From NCBI GenBank assembly GCA_964487655.1, contig CAZASB010000029.1:1-25652 (forward strand): a stretch of 25,652 nt of DNA, read 5' to 3'. The first letter of the stretch is position 1, and each line of letters opens with the position of its first letter. This document shows, piece by piece, positions 18,001-23,608 of the stretch. Source of the stretch: PWXP01 sp964487655 (GTDB lineage: Bacteria > Planctomycetota > Planctomycetia > Pirellulales > Thermoguttaceae). A program made the position numbers and the translations under genes. The notes beneath the pieces were generated by a model that did no database searches, had not been told where the DNA came from, and worked only from the letters and a program-made list of their open reading frames with translations.

Positions 18001-19854
18001 GAACAGGACGTGCCCATCCGCGATGATCGGGTTGGCGTCAGTCCAGCGGGAAAGCTGCAGATTACCGGGATGTCTTCCCAGTTGCATGGCGAAGAACGGC
18101 GCTCGTTGCCGAGAAGCAACGCTCTGTGAATAGCGATAGCCCCAAAGGAGCGATCGTGTCGCCATGTCGACGGCCACCAAGGCGCCGGCCGAGGTGGGGC
18201 ACACGAGAATCCCGTCGGCATAGGCCGGCGACAGCCCAGAAAGTCGGCGAATCGGAGAAAACAGTACCCCTTGCTCCACGATGGCCAGGGGCTGTGTCCA
18301 CAGCAGGTCGCCGGTTGCGGCATCGAGGACCAGAAGGCGGATTTCATCCTTCACCTCCGCGAGGACAAACAATTGTCCTTGAAGCGGTAGGGGCGGTCCC
18401 AGAAAGAATGTTTCCGCCATGCGCAGGGCGAACTCGTCGCTGGGCCCGCCCAAGTGCCATTTCAACTTGCCGGTCCGAATCTCGTGGGCCGCCAGCCGGT
18501 TGTAAGGCTGGGGCTGCCCCGGCATGATTCGAACGGCGCCCCGTACCAACTGCCTTGCGTTTGTGAGACCCGTTGACGGCATCAAATCCTCGATGGTGTA
18601 TACCTGCTTCCCGTCGCTGCTGAGCGTGCCGAAGGTCCTGTCTTGCAGGACTCGCTCACCCACGACCAGCGGTACATGCTGAAACTGCGCTCGGAGCGCC
18701 GGATCCTCGGACGCCGACTGAAGGAGCGACTCCACCGGATCGTCTACCGGAACCTCCCAGAGTCGTTTCCCCGTGTGGACGTCAACCGCGAGGAGGTTGC
18801 GCGTCGTCCGCATCAGCACGATGTCGCCGACCACCAGCGGATGCAGCTCGGGTACCGGCGGTATTCCCTGCTCAAGCAGGCGTTGCTGCTGCTGTGCGAG
18901 GGACTGTTCGATGATCGGATCGTCGGCAACGGGTACCTCCCAACGGATGTTCATCAGCGGCGCGCCCCCGCCGGCCGGCGCGTTCCGGCTCGGATTGCCT
19001 CGCACTAGGAGCCACTGGCTTGTCGCGTCGGTCGGGTCGCCGGAAAGCGAACCGGCGAAGCGGACTAACCAATCGGCCGCGCCCTGTTGTGAGGTAAATA
19101 AGTCGACGTCACGGCCGCCCAGTCGGATCGGCCTTTCGCCGCGGCTTCTCTTCAGGTCGGCAAGAACCGTCGACGCCCGGTCGGGGGCGCCAGCCTGGAG
19201 CCAGCCGGTAGCGGTTCCAAGCGATAAGGCCGGCTCAAACCGTTCGGCAACTCCCGGCGTCGAGCACAACCGCTCTAGCGTCAGGGCACCCGCCAGCGGG
19301 CGGCCGTGGTCCAGGTGATGAATCCCTAGCAGGAAGGTCGCCTCGTAGCCGGCCACGGTGTGAAAGAACCGTCGTGACACCTCGGCAAGCCGCACCATAT
19401 CGCCTTGGTCCAGGGCCTCGACAAGCATGGTCCGCGCGTGCGGCCCGTATTGCAACTCATACACCTCGCGACCGCTCGACGGCATGACGCCAATAAGTCG
19501 CTGGGCCTCCGTCTTCAAGCTTCGATGGATGGGCTCATCGCGTTCGGGCTGGAAAAAGAAGTCCTCCTGGGCATCGAGAATGGAGCCCAAGTTTCGCACC
19601 GCCTCGCCAAACCGGCCTTCTTGGAGAAGATCCCGTGCCTGGGCCAGCCGTTGAAGGGTTGTCCGCGGCGCCGGCAGAAAGACATTCTCCGCGAGTTCCT
19701 GTTCCTCAGACGGAACCCCCACTCGAACCTGCCCGAGCGCTACCTGCTGGCCGAGAAGGCTCACAATGCCCAACAGCCATGGGAGTAGCCAGAATATCAG
19801 CCGAACCCGCAAGGCCAAAGGGCCCGCCGAGGGTATCCGTAGCCCAGACATCAT
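15073..19854 (-). CDS. Giant exported PQQ-like beta-propeller protein with TPR-like linker
   Basis: A 1,593-residue protein, first gene of the minus-strand block. A hydrophobic export segment (LIFWLLPWLLGIVSLLG) lies at about 19-35. Residues about 65-240 are helical and TPR-like. A first PQQ-like propeller (about 281-830) opens with WLLVRGNPSRN and has blades such as NLLAVDVHTGKRLWEVPV, LLVLDAATGDLLWTQPL and LYCLDLVDGRQRW. A helical TPR-like linker follows (about 840-1100; DAEALALSGELLLDEGKRDE). A second propeller (about 1150-1530) includes VITVDPLSGETLWVRHG and VYAFDKNGKAMW. The tail is acidic (PEEPETDDNSDQAE; ELLPEPEPDSEP). Blade motifs of this kind are shared by quinoprotein dehydrogenases and BamB, but no cofactor site is evident. 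Start is ATG 19854 (ATG 19851 follows) with AGAGAGA upstream; a 1,681-residue reading would translate the MITE. Confidence 0.88.
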   Translation of the reverse strand: MMSGLRIPSAGPLALRVRLIFWLLPWLLGIVSLLGQQVALGQVRVGVPSEEQELAENVFLPAPRTTLQRLAQARDLLQEGRFGEAVRNLGSILDAQEDFFFQPERDEPIHRSLKTEAQRLIGVMPSSGREVYELQYGPHARTMLVEALDQGDMVRLAEVSRRFFHTVAGYEATFLLGIHHLDHGRPLAGALTLERLCSTPGVAERFEPALSLGTATGWLQAGAPDRASTVLADLKRSRGERPIRLGGRDVDLFTSQQGAADWLVRFAGSLSGDPTDATSQWLLVRGNPSRNAPAGGGAPLMNIRWEVPVADDPIIEQSLAQQQQRLLEQGIPPVPELHPLVVGDIVLMRTTRNLLAVDVHTGKRLWEVPVDDPVESLLQSASEDPALRAQFQHVPLVVGERVLQDRTFGTLSSDGKQVYTIEDLMPSTGLTNARQLVRGAVRIMPGQPQPYNRLAAHEIRTGKLKWHLGGPSDEFALRMAETFFLGPPLPLQGQLFVLAEVKDEIRLLVLDAATGDLLWTQPLAIVEQGVLFSPIRRLSGLSPAYADGILVCPTSAGALVAVDMATRSLLWGYRYSQSVASRQRAPFFAMQLGRHPGNLQLSRWTDANPIIADGHVLFTPTESDTLYCLDLVDGRQRWTISREDDLYVACVHRGSVVLVGRQGVRAVGLADGKPAWEGRVLEFSDGGMPCGHGFYGGSQYLVPLSTAEIAVIDLDRGRTVHVARSRQGQVPGNLVSYQGMVLSQSAAGLGAFDQLDVLRHRVTDRLAKNPDDAEALALSGELLLDEGKRDEAILRLSRSYQLASERRAASLLREALLDGLRNDFGAFQDRVGEIEPLLDGARERAEFLRVMANGLQRTGQWNATFQHLLKLAELDDDSHRVEPVDRTLSARGDRWVRARLTALRAEATGEEAAEIECLVAARMQDAIEADSVDALTRFLDCFGGDEVAVPAWEALVKALTHAGKLLEVEMVLWSKPGLANPLSDGAGVARVADMLARANCDDDARAAYRFLVARHADTVCLDGKTGRELVTALPEGHAARPSASQDALWPEGRIDTQEVAANRPPTQGRYPLDFRGDPGPFFRNTVIRMDQNRRAISATDGLGKVRWTLPFIEPGSPQSIRFTPSSTYVRACGHLLILSLGSQIIAIDTLGHPGRGQARVLWSHDTNQGGFDQALIRLGGPGGVQWPQGMPFIPQNSRQLDSLGPVTPTYVCFQHYRNVITVDPLSGETLWVRHGVAPGATLFGDNEYVLAASPEQSDILVFSALDGSLVGQRSLPAPERFIDEPDGSLPAAQRRFGQTVMATLGRRIVVSYVDPADGRHVLGLFDPLEQRYIWGPIRSDIGKMTHLDELICLLAPDGTLRLVRTEDGQVIFDEKLSGETAATEVHLLRAGEQYMVVTNRPQAKDRGLRINPLPGTLYRPIGNGRVYAFDKNGKAMWPKPTAVNGQLLLLHQPEELPIFVFGSQPYDPQKVGTKRFSTQLVCLDKRNGRVVYRGGFAEPTATFEIVGDPEKGVIEIQFQRNVVKLQLTDQPLPPEEPETDDNSDQAESAPVHPGKAVLQAIGGAVRRMNVFRGAGDALQHIELLPEPEPDSEP

Positions 19855-19903
19855 GATGAAATCTCTCTCTCGTTTCGCAGCCTGCAGGCCGCTGCCGGGA
19901 CGG

Positions 19904-19911
19904 CCTGATTG
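19904..19911. repeat. Target-site duplication, left copy (CCTGATTG)
   Basis: CCTGATTG directly abuts the left end of the MITE-like element and is repeated perfectly at 20031-20038 on its right end. An 8-bp duplication is what ISL3-family transposition makes. Confidence 0.75.
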
Positions 19912-20030
19912 GTCTCTTCCGTTTCTAGGTGCGAACAGCGCTCGCGTTGGAGTCCCGGCTTCAACCGGCAAGAAGAAACCGCCTAAAGGCGGGACTCCAA
20001 CCCAGATGGCTGCGTAGAAATGGAAGAGCC
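19912..20030. mobile_element. 119-bp MITE-like element with ISL3-type ends
   Basis: The left end reads GTCTCTTCCGTTTCTA and the right end, reverse-complemented, reads GGCTCTTCCATTTCTA: 14 of 16 positions match as terminal inverted repeats. Perfect 8-bp direct repeats (CCTGATTG) flank it. The GGCTCTTCC-type terminus plus 8-bp duplication fit the ISL3 family as I know it. The element is far too short for a transposase, so it would need one supplied in trans. Its interior is a second palindrome (19946-20001). It lies in the leader of the large minus-strand operon, between a candidate promoter and the first start codon. ISL3 is the best guess, made from memory of the ends, without a database comparison. 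Confidence 0.72.
19946..20001. repeat. Nested palindrome (12-bp arms) inside the MITE
   Basis: GTTGGAGTCCCG at 19946-19957 is the exact reverse complement of CGGGACTCCAAC at 19990-20001, 32 nt apart. Two smaller hairpins lie at the inner edges and overlap the arms: CCGG-CTTCAA-CCGG (19955-19968) and CCGCC-TAAA-GGCGG (19979-19992). The RNA could fold as one long hairpin or as two small ones. REP-like palindromes of this kind are often multi-copy, but copy number cannot be seen here; no second copy is in this window. Confidence 0.8.
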
Positions 20031-20038
20031 CCTGATTG
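20031..20038. repeat. Target-site duplication, right copy (CCTGATTG)
   Basis: This is the right partner of the duplication at 19904-19911, immediately after the right terminal inverted repeat. Confidence 0.75.
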
Positions 20039-20053
20039 TCAACATATCTCTCT

Positions 20054-20062
20054 ATTATAGCA
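20054..20062 (-). promoter_or_regulatory. Candidate extended -10 promoter for the propeller/MoxR-VWA operon
   Basis: On the minus strand TGC directly precedes a perfect TATAAT (20059 down to 20054), an extended -10 arrangement. No good -35 box is found 17 bp upstream. A start near 20047 would give a leader of about 190 nt that contains the whole MITE. It matches the bacterial sigma-70 consensus, but planctomycete promoters are poorly defined. Confidence 0.4.
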
Positions 20063-20406
20063 GTCACGTAATTCACGGCCATGATAAAACGTATGGCGCT
20101 ATCGCCTAATGGGTGCATGCGACCGACCCAAAAGAGGACTTTCGCGATAGGCGTCGTCCGAGTTGCCGCTCTACCACGTCCAAAGGGTGGTTCTTAGGCC
20201 AATTCTTAGATGTGGCTTCACGCGGTTTGGTTCCCGGACAAGACGGCTTTCGAGGAGTTCGGATGGTAGCGGTCGAGAGTGCGAAAAGGGCGACAATTTT
20301 ACGCTGCTTATGGGGAAAACAGCCCATCAGGTGAGAAAACCCGGGGAAAACGGGCCCCCAAAGACGAAATTCCCAAGATTTCCAGTGTTTTGAGGCGATG
20401 TTCGTC

Positions 20407-20434
20407 TTGTATTCTTCCGACAAATGACTCTAAT
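20407..20434 (+). promoter_or_regulatory. Candidate promoter for the HU-like gene
   Basis: TTGTAT (20407-20412) is followed after 16 bp by TCTAAT (20429-20434, 5 of 6 matching the -10 consensus). It would start transcription about 64 nt before the HU-like start codon. The match is moderate. Confidence 0.3.
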
Positions 20435-20504
20435 CATTGCGTCCACTTTACCGGACGAACAGACTTTACCACTTTCCGCAGTCTCGCATGGAGGGATAAG
20501 AACC

Positions 20505-20828
20505 ATGGCCAAAGCCGTAAAGAAACCACTTACCAAGACGGAAATTTTCACCAACATCGGCGAGGCGACCGACCTTTCGCGGAAGCAGGTGGCCGCCGTG
20601 TTCGCCGCCCTGGCCGAAGAGGTCAAGAAATCCTTGGGTACTCGAGGTGCCGGCGCCATTACCATTCCGGGGCTCGTAAAGCTCGAAAAGAAGAAGATCC
20701 CCGCCCGACCGGCCAAGAAGAATGTTCCAAACCCGTTCCGTCCAGGCGAGTTGATGGACGTCAAGGCCAAGCCGGCCAGCAACAAGATTCGCGTTCGTGC
20801 CCTGAAGAATCTCAAGGACATGATTTAG
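20505..20828 (+). CDS. HU/IHF-family DNA-binding protein
   Basis: A 107-residue nucleoid-associated protein. The N-terminal helices carry the HU pattern (LTKTEIFTNIGEATDLSRKQVAAVF split over residues about 9-33), followed by AITIPGLVKLEKKK where typical HU has the first beta strands. The DNA-binding arm contains NPFRPGE, in place of the common NPxTGE, and the end reads PASNKIRVRALKNLKDMI, matching the HU dimer-closing strand and helix. It is longer than canonical HU (about 90), with an unusually basic arm (KKKIPARPAKKN). Start is ATG 20505 because GGAGGG lies 9 nt upstream (20490-20495); an upstream ATG at 20424 would add 27 residues unlike the family. It is a single gene, followed by 361 bp without a gene. 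Confidence 0.92.
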   Translation: MAKAVKKPLTKTEIFTNIGEATDLSRKQVAAVFAALAEEVKKSLGTRGAGAITIPGLVKLEKKKIPARPAKKNVPNPFRPGELMDVKAKPASNKIRVRALKNLKDMI

Positions 20829-20868
20829 TCCCCTTTCAGGGAAATCGGTTTTTAGGCAAATCAGAGCC

Positions 20869-20894
20869 ATCGCTCGGCCGTCGAGCCGAGCGAT
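20869..20894. terminator. Strong stem-loop downstream of HU-like gene
   Basis: A perfect 10-bp stem (ATCGCTCGGC / GCCGAGCGAT) with a 6-nt loop lies 40 bp after the HU stop codon. It is GC-rich as in terminators, but no T-run follows on the plus strand. It may be a T-less terminator or an mRNA 3'-end stabiliser. Confidence 0.5.
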
Positions 20895-20899
20895 TCCGT

Positions 20900-20962
20900 G
20901 CGACCGTGGGGGCAATATGGCCGTATCTGCCGGCGATGTTCAGAGAAAGCCTCCACGGTCGC
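20900..20962. repeat. Inverted repeat, 10-bp arms, upstream of ribBA
   Basis: GCGACCGTGG (20900-20909) and CCACGGTCGC (20953-20962) are exact reverse complements separated by 43 nt. It could form a large hairpin directly after the 20869-20894 stem-loop, or be a paired protein-binding site. Confidence 0.55.
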
Positions 20963-21060
20963 GCGGCGCACACCGGACGGGTGACCGTTGGCGGAGAGTC
21001 GGCGACTTCAACGCGATGCAAGTCTCCAGATGAACCCCTGGCAGTCCGTTGCCAAGCGAT

Positions 21061-21066
21061 TATAAT
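21061..21066 (+). promoter_or_regulatory. Candidate -10 box for ribBA
   Basis: A perfect TATAAT lies 123 nt before the ribBA start. No convincing -35 element is seen at the right distance (CTGGCA-like at about 21038). Weak support. Confidence 0.25.
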
Positions 21067-21189
21067 GGCAATAATCGGATACTGGTTTGCCCGGCGACAC
21101 GGGCGATAGACATGTTGCGTTGCGCGGAGTGTTTTGCTCCGGTAATTGCCATTTCTCCATTGCCCCATTAGGGGCGATCAGGGGTCATT

Positions 21190-22392
21190 GTGACACAGCT
21201 TTCGAGTATTGAACAGGCGACCGCCGCCATTGCGGCTGGAAAAGTCGTCATTGTCATGGACGCGGAAGACCGCGAGAACGAGGGCGACTTCATTGGCGCG
21301 GCGGAGAAGGCTGATCCGGCGATGATCAACTTCATGATCACGCATGGGCGAGGTCGGCTCTGTATGCCTATCCTTCCCGACATGGCTGAACGGCTCGAGT
21401 TGCATCCAATGGTGGAGCACAACACGGCGCCGCTACAGACGGCCTTTACCGTGCCGGTCGATCACCGCACTTGTCGAACCGGCATTACCGCGCAGGAACG
21501 GGCCAAGACGGTCCAGGAGATTCTCAACCCGCAGAGCAAGCCGTCCGACTTCGTGCGGCCCGGGCACCTCGACCCGCTGATTGCCAAGGAAGGGGGCGTT
21601 CTCCGGCGTGCCGGACATACGGAGGCGACGGTCGACTTGGCTCGCATGGCGGGGCTGCAACCGGCCGGCGTGCTGATCGAAATCCTCGACGAGCAGGGAG
21701 ACCGTGCCTCGCGCAAGGATCTGTACCAACTAGCCAAGCGGTTCGATCTGCCGATCATTACTATCGAGGATCTCATTCGCTTCCGTAGACGGAGCGAGAA
21801 GTTGGTTTACCGACTGGCCGAGGCGCAGTTGCCCACGCGGCACGGCGCGGGCCGCATCGTAGCCTACGGCGTACGTTACGAGAGCCAGCAACCGGTAGCC
21901 ATTGTCATGGGCGATCCGATGCGAGTGGCGGAACCGCTGGTGCGGTTGCATTCGGCCTGCTTCACGGGCGACCTTCTGGCCTCGCTCCGCTGCGATTGCG
22001 GCGACCAGCTCGAACTGGCCATGGAGATGATCGGCCGAGAAGGGGCCGGCGTGCTCGTTTACCTTCCGCAGGAAGGACGTGGTATCGGCCTAGTCGAGAA
22101 GATCAAGGCGTACTCCCTCCAAGACCAAGGGCTCGATACGGTCGAGGCGAACCTCGCCCTGGGCCATCAGGCCGATGCTCGCGACTATGGGGTGGGAATC
22201 CAGATTCTCAAGGACTTGGGCCTGTCGAAGGTCCGCTTGCTGACCAACAACCCGAAGAAGACCGACGCCTTCATCTACGGCGGCTTCGATCTTGAAGTGG
22301 TCGACCAGGTTCCCATCCTAGGCCCCATCCATGAGCACAATGAGCGCTACATGGCCGCCAAGCGCGACAAGATGGGGCACAACTTGCCATAG
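21190..22392 (+). CDS. ribBA: Bifunctional riboflavin enzyme RibBA (DHBP synthase / GTP cyclohydrolase II)
   Basis: A 400-residue cytosolic enzyme for the two entry steps of riboflavin synthesis. The N-terminal half converts ribulose 5-phosphate to 3,4-dihydroxy-2-butanone 4-phosphate: acidic metal/substrate loop DAEDRENEGD (24-33), THGRGRLC (51-58) and HTEATVD (143-149). The C-terminal half opens the GTP ring: zinc cysteines 257, 268 and 270 in SACFTGD...RCDCGD, PQEGRGIGL (293-301) and LLTNNPKK (350-357). Length is normal for the fused enzyme. Start is GTG 21190 with AGGGG 5 nt upstream; no earlier in-frame start has a better site. The DHBP part has FTVPVDHRTCRTGIT where FTVSVDA-x-TGIS is usual, a minor variation. 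The gene stands alone and converges on the next gene with 17 bp between them. Confidence 0.97.
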   Translation: MTQLSSIEQATAAIAAGKVVIVMDAEDRENEGDFIGAAEKADPAMINFMITHGRGRLCMPILPDMAERLELHPMVEHNTAPLQTAFTVPVDHRTCRTGITAQERAKTVQEILNPQSKPSDFVRPGHLDPLIAKEGGVLRRAGHTEATVDLARMAGLQPAGVLIEILDEQGDRASRKDLYQLAKRFDLPIITIEDLIRFRRRSEKLVYRLAEAQLPTRHGAGRIVAYGVRYESQQPVAIVMGDPMRVAEPLVRLHSACFTGDLLASLRCDCGDQLELAMEMIGREGAGVLVYLPQEGRGIGLVEKIKAYSLQDQGLDTVEANLALGHQADARDYGVGIQILKDLGLSKVRLLTNNPKKTDAFIYGGFDLEVVDQVPILGPIHEHNERYMAAKRDKMGHNLP

Positions 22393-22409
22393 ATGTTTGC
22401 CGTAGCGCG

Positions 22410-22664
22410 CTACTCGCCGCGAATGCGTTTTGGCAGGGTGAACGAGTACAGGCAAACGACGGCACCGGTGGACATGAGGCTCCACGGAGCCCAGGGCGGG
22501 GGCACGAACAACTTCTTTGGGCCCAGCTTCGGCGATTCCTCGAAGAACGAGGTTGCTTTTGGGGGTGGACTACGGAACACAAGCGTCGCCGATTCGACGC
22601 CAAGGCACTGCAACCCCGCCAGGAGCAGGTAGACCCCCATCGCCAGGAATAGCGATCGCCACAT
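22410..22664 (-). CDS. Small two-helix membrane protein, unknown function
   Basis: An 84-residue protein. A hydrophobic helix spans about residues 3-22 (SLFLAMGVYLLLAGLQCLGV) and a second about 56-75 (PPPWAPWSLMSTGAVVCLYS). Between them is a polar loop with FRSPPPKATSFFEE, and the tail is basic (TLPKRIRGE). I believe I have seen similar small proteins in other planctomycetes, but that is memory only. The start at 22664 is well supported by GGAGGG at 22671-22676 with 6 nt spacing. It ends 17 bp from the convergent ribBA stop. The gene looks real; its function is unknown. Confidence 0.75.
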   Translation of the reverse strand: MWRSLFLAMGVYLLLAGLQCLGVESATLVFRSPPPKATSFFEESPKLGPKKLFVPPPWAPWSLMSTGAVVCLYSFTLPKRIRGE

Positions 22665-22835
22665 ATCATGCCCTCCAAAACATTCTGTCGGGCGTGGCCC
22701 GACTTTTCATCCATCCTTAGTCTCTTGATCGGTTGCCGTGCCCTTTTCGCTAGAGGGCAGACAGACGAACACGGCACGGATATGACCCCGTCGAGCACCG
22801 GTTGGAGCGGCTGTGCAAGTAAACCGGATTATTCA

Positions 22836-22862
22836 GCACTCGCGGTTTGAAAACCGCGTGCT
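22836..22862. terminator. Strong hairpin downstream of lipoprotein gene
   Basis: AGCACTCGCGGTTT pairs with AAACCGCGTGCT, giving a core 8-bp palindrome extended by four further pairs across a 2-nt bulge. It lies about 50 bp after the lipoprotein stop on the minus strand. No T-run follows, so termination is uncertain. It may be an interspersed palindrome. Confidence 0.5.
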
Positions 22863-22880
22863 ACTTCAGGTTGAAGGTAA
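22857..22880. repeat. 24-bp direct repeat, distal copy
   Basis: This is an exact copy of the 24 bp at 22909-22932, which includes the last codons and stop of the lipoprotein gene. The period is 52 bp. The 28 bp between the copies contain a short inverted pair TGCCA/TGGCA. Confidence 0.85.
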
Positions 22881-22908
22881 CACTTTTTGCCAATGCCTGG
22901 CACCTGAC

Positions 22909-22932
22909 CGTGCTACTTCAGGTTGAAGGTAA
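22909..22932. repeat. 24-bp direct repeat, copy overlapping the lipoprotein 3' end
   Basis: This is the coding-side copy of the repeat at 22857-22880; on the minus strand it reads through the final residues TFNLK and the TAG stop at 22913-22915. Confidence 0.85.
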
Positions 22933-23533
22933 TGCCTTCTTCCATCTCGAGGGCGTCCGGGGCAAGCTCAACGCCAAGAACGGTTTCCGTGTTGTACATT
23001 GGTGGAATGTTCATGCCTTCCTTGGTGACCTGAACCAGGTAGAAGCCCGGCGCAACGCCTGGGGGATCCTCGGCGCTCACTTCGATGGTCGGCATGACCA
23101 CGCCACCGGCATCGGTGGTGCCCGTGGCGGGCTTTACGTTGCCTCCAAGGAACTCTTCCGGGATGAGTGTAACGGTCGCGCCTTCAAGCGGTTTTCCGTT
23201 TGCCAAGATGGTGAGCGTCGCCGACATGCGCCCCACTTTTGAATCTTGCCATGCGCCAATGCGCGCGGCGACCTCGTCGGCCGAGACGGCGCCGTCGTTG
23301 TTGGTATCGAGCCGGACCAGACCGGCCTTCAACGAAGGCGCTTTCTCCAATTCGTCGCCCGCCACCTTGCCGTCGCCATTCAGGTCGTATTGCTTCATCG
23401 CGGCACTACCCGCCGAGCCGGCATTGATCGACGGCGGGTGGATCCTCGACGGCTTCCCCGAACAACCGACAGCAACAAACGCAATCAACGCCAAGGCGAC
23501 CGGAGCCAGCCAAAAACAATCATTTCGAGGCAT
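22913..23533 (-). CDS. Lipoprotein with two EF-hand motifs and carboxypeptidase-regulatory-like domain
   Basis: A 206-residue lipoprotein. A hydrophobic leader ends in the lipobox AVGC with the lipidated Cys24. Two calcium-binding EF-hand loops follow, DLNGDGKVAGDE (50-61) and DTNNDGAVSADE (76-87), both with Asp at positions 1 and 5 and Glu at 12. The C-terminal half is a beta-sandwich like the carboxypeptidase-regulatory/Cna-B type: MSATLTILANGKPLEGATVT, a TDAGGVVMPT strand and PGFYLVQVTKEG. Start is ATG 23533 because AGGAGG (23541-23546) is 7 nt upstream and the lipobox then sits correctly; ATG 23608 would add 25 residues. It lies 75 bp after the isomerase-like gene. The likely role is a surface-attached calcium-binding protein; the partner is unknown. 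Confidence 0.88.
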   Translation of the reverse strand: MPRNDCFWLAPVALALIAFVAVGCSGKPSRIHPPSINAGSAGSAAMKQYDLNGDGKVAGDELEKAPSLKAGLVRLDTNNDGAVSADEVAARIGAWQDSKVGRMSATLTILANGKPLEGATVTLIPEEFLGGNVKPATGTTDAGGVVMPTIEVSAEDPPGVAPGFYLVQVTKEGMNIPPMYNTETVLGVELAPDALEMEEGITFNLK

Positions 23534-23608
23534 GAGATTTCCTCCTGAGAATACGTGGAACGGTGGAAGCACCATCAGCATAGTAACCGATGCGGCGTGT
23601 CGCTTCAA

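Larger units (their letters stand above)
19855..20504. other. 650-bp gene-free divergent intergenic region
   Basis: This spacer separates the minus-strand propeller operon from the plus-strand HU gene. It holds the MITE-like element (19912-20030), candidate promoters on both strands, and otherwise no supported gene. Reading frames that cross it have no ribosome site or family match. A stretch near 20336-20360 has alternating short CCCG/CGGG and GGGG/CCCC tracts that can pair in more than one way. Confidence 0.7.
20829..21189. other. 361-bp gene-free region between HU gene and ribBA
   Basis: No supported gene lies here. It contains the 20869-20894 hairpin, the 20900-20962 inverted repeat and a TATAAT at 21061-21066. 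I looked for the conserved FMN (RFN) riboswitch core expected before some riboflavin genes and did not recognise it. Confidence 0.65.

Noticed and set aside
19855..20118. An 88-residue N-terminal extension of the propeller protein
   Set aside because: It translates the MITE (VGVPPLGGFFLPVEAGTPT) and places the signal segment far inside the protein. ATG 19854 with AGAGAGA upstream is better.
20100..20185. A tRNA-like stretch on the minus strand (GGTAGAGC resembling a D-arm)
   Set aside because: There is no matching T-arm GGTTCGA motif, acceptor stem or anticodon stem at the right spacing.
20106..20423. A 105-codon minus-strand frame in the HU upstream region
   Set aside because: No ribosome site, no recognisable domain, and it overlaps the candidate HU promoter; it looks like chance.
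20424..20504. A 27-residue extension of the HU-like protein
   Set aside because: The extension does not resemble HU proteins, and GGAGGG is correctly placed for ATG 20505.
20829..21189. FMN riboswitch before ribBA
   Set aside because: I searched by eye for the conserved AGGGG...GGCGGT-type core and did not find the pattern; the inverted repeats present do not fit its multi-helix junction.
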